Positions 62,863 through 64,000 of a stretch of DNA of 64,000 nucleotides are shown piece by piece (positions within the stretch are counted from its first letter, which is position 1; every line of letters begins with the position of its first letter). This DNA is from Fodinibius sp041642155 (lineage in GTDB: Bacteria > Bacteroidota > Rhodothermia > Balneolales > Balneolaceae), in NCBI RefSeq assembly GCF_041642155.1, contig NZ_JBEPWZ010000001.1, positions 13,512-77,511 of the forward strand. Reading direction: 5' to 3'. Made by a program: the position numbers and the translations under genes. The notes under the pieces are model-generated. The model saw nothing but the letters and a program-made list of their open reading frames with translations. It was not told where the DNA came from and ran no database searches.

Positions 62863-64000
62863 TCACGACTTACTTTTCACAATAGCATAATTCCGCTTGC
62901 CGACTTTGAGCGTGAATTCCGTATCGGCTCCAAACGTCACGCGGTAGCCTTTATCGGAAATTTTTTCATCATCAATAGTGATGCCGCCCTGTTTGATCAG
63001 GCGCTTGGTTTCCCCGTTACTGGAAGTGAAGCCGGCCTCGGAAACAATATCCAGCAGGCGCACCTCGGTTCCGGCCTCATACTGGAGGGTGGGGGCGTCG
63101 TCGGGGATGGCGTTGCCGATGACGGTCTGTTCGAAATGGGTGCGGGCAGCCTTTGCCTGCTCCTGTCCGTGGTACATCCGGGTGATGGTCAGGGCCAGCT
63201 CGTGCTTGGTATTGCGCGGGTCTTCCCCCGCTTTTCGCTTGTATTCGGGGAGCTTGTCCACCGGAATATCGGTAAGCAGCTCAAACCAGGGATAAATGAG
63301 GTTGTCGGGGATGGAAAGTACTTTGCCATACATATCATTGGCGGGCTCGGTAATACCGATGTAATTGTCGTACGATTTTGACATCTTTTTGGTGCCGTCG
63401 GTCCCTACCAGCAGCGGCATCATGAGGGCGATCTGCGGGTCCTGTCCGTCATCCTTCTGGAGCTGACGACCCACCAGCAGGTTGAACTTCTGGTCGGTGC
63501 CGCCCAACTCCACATCCGAATGCAGGTGCACCGAATCCTGTCCCTGCGCCAGCGGGTAGAGAAACTCGTGCAGGGAAATAGGTTCATTGTTGTTATAGCG
63601 TTTGGAAAAGTCGTCCCGCTCGATCATCTGTGCCACCGTTAGCTTCGAGGAAAGCCTGATGACATCTTCAAATCCCATGGTCCCCAGCCATTCGGAATTA
63701 TAGACGATAGAGGTCTGCGATTCGTCCAGGATCTGTGTAGCCTGGGCCAGATAGGTGGATGCATTTTCCCGGATCTCTTCGCGGCTGAGAGCGGGGCGCG
63801 TTTCATTTTGTCCCGTCGGGTCCCCGATCAGGGCGGTAAAATCGCCGATAATGAGGATCGCCTCATGGCCCAAGTCCTGGAACTGGCGCAACTTTCGAAG
63901 AATGACCGAGTGTCCCAGGTGAAGGTCGGGACGTGTGGGGTCGCATCCCAGCTTTATTTTGAGGGGTTGATTTTCCTTTTTTGAATGCTTCAGCTTTTCA
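62863..64000 (-). CDS. tyrS: Tyrosyl-tRNA synthetase (partial, N-terminus outside window)
   Basis: The frame is open from 64000 down to the stop at 62863, giving 379 residues. The HIGH-like motif is HLGHSVILRKL (near 63923), and the KMSKS motif is in DGTKKMSKSYDNYIGI. The AIDQKFNLL-like GGTDQKFNLLVGRQLQKDDG is present. The C-terminal S4-type RNA-binding domain contains SNGETKRLIKQGGITIDDEKI. The frame continues beyond the window edge, so the true start is not seen. Confidence 0.97.
   Translation of the reverse strand, partial: EKLKHSKKENQPLKIKLGCDPTRPDLHLGHSVILRKLRQFQDLGHEAILIIGDFTALIGDPTGQNETRPALSREEIRENASTYLAQATQILDESQTSIVYNSEWLGTMGFEDVIRLSSKLTVAQMIERDDFSKRYNNNEPISLHEFLYPLAQGQDSVHLHSDVELGGTDQKFNLLVGRQLQKDDGQDPQIALMMPLLVGTDGTKKMSKSYDNYIGITEPANDMYGKVLSIPDNLIYPWFELLTDIPVDKLPEYKRKAGEDPRNTKHELALTITRMYHGQEQAKAARTHFEQTVIGNAIPDDAPTLQYEAGTEVRLLDIVSEAGFTSSNGETKRLIKQGGITIDDEKISDKGYRVTFGADTEFTLKVGKRNYAIVKSKS

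Noticed and set aside
1..64000. tRNA, rRNA or CRISPR
   Set aside because: No cloverleaf-like segments, T-loop consensus or regularly spaced direct repeats were found by reading both strands. A covariance-model search would be decisive.

Overview
The window looks like chromosomal DNA of a Bacteroidetes-type bacterium, probably of the Balneolaeota/Rhodothermaeota side. This is inferred from a SusC/SusD pair, an Omp-type TonB receptor with a carboxypeptidase-like N-terminal domain, lipoproteins with Bacteroidetes-style lipoboxes, DUF2911, DUF4412 and UPF0489 proteins, weak Shine-Dalgarno sites and moderate GC. No rRNA, tRNA, CRISPR array, prophage or complete insertion sequence was recognised.

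Layout. 0-3 kb: an RND efflux pump (partial, running off the left edge) and its membrane-fusion lipoprotein, then a degraded membrane-protein gene. 3.6-12.1 kb: DUF457 membrane hydrolase, Gfo/Idh/MocA oxidoreductase, a slipin/NfeD pair, a TetR regulator, a PLP decarboxylase, HtpX and two small ORFs. 12.2-13.2 kb: a collagen-like lipoprotein with a good terminator. 13.5-19.6 kb: UPF0489 protein, then sugar-acid genes (gluconokinase, 6-phosphogluconate dehydrogenase, SMP-30 lactonase, IlvD/Edd dehydratase). 19.7-24.5 kb: TonB-type receptor and a two-component system. 24.8-26.6 kb: AraC-MGMT repair protein, a beta-lactamase-family relic and an SDR. 26.7-31.3 kb: SusD and SusC with a 1-kb upstream region. 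32.3-36.9 kb: double-hotdog thioesterase, small membrane protein, an HMA-AraC fusion regulator and a P1B metal ATPase. 37-39 kb: an ArsR/SRPBCC/VOC/SRPBCC operon with two palindromic operators. 39-51 kb: secreted or envelope proteins (prolyl oligopeptidase, His-rich PHP protein, DUF4412, a gluzincin/propeller/barrel protein, DUF2911), hemolysin III and a Na/Pi transporter. 51-55.4 kb: AtuA-like, SnoaL-like, FabF, DinB, PurM. 55.5-64 kb: an AT-rich DnaA-box cluster, then Dtd, an alkaline-phosphatase-superfamily enzyme, adenylate kinase, MscS, a LolC/E-type permease, MarR, exonuclease III and TyrS (5' end outside the window).

The main non-coding signals are the DnaA-box cluster between purM and dtd (six TTATNCACA matches in under 300 bp), which is a candidate replication origin or DnaA-binding locus, and a family of about 145-bp elements with terminal inverted repeats present in three copies (34.8, 43.1 and 44.4 kb). 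One copy ends 12 bp before the metal-ATPase start codon and two flank the DUF4412 gene. In the metal locus the HMA metal-binding fold that many P1B ATPases carry at the N-terminus is absent from the pump and present instead on the neighbouring AraC-type regulator.
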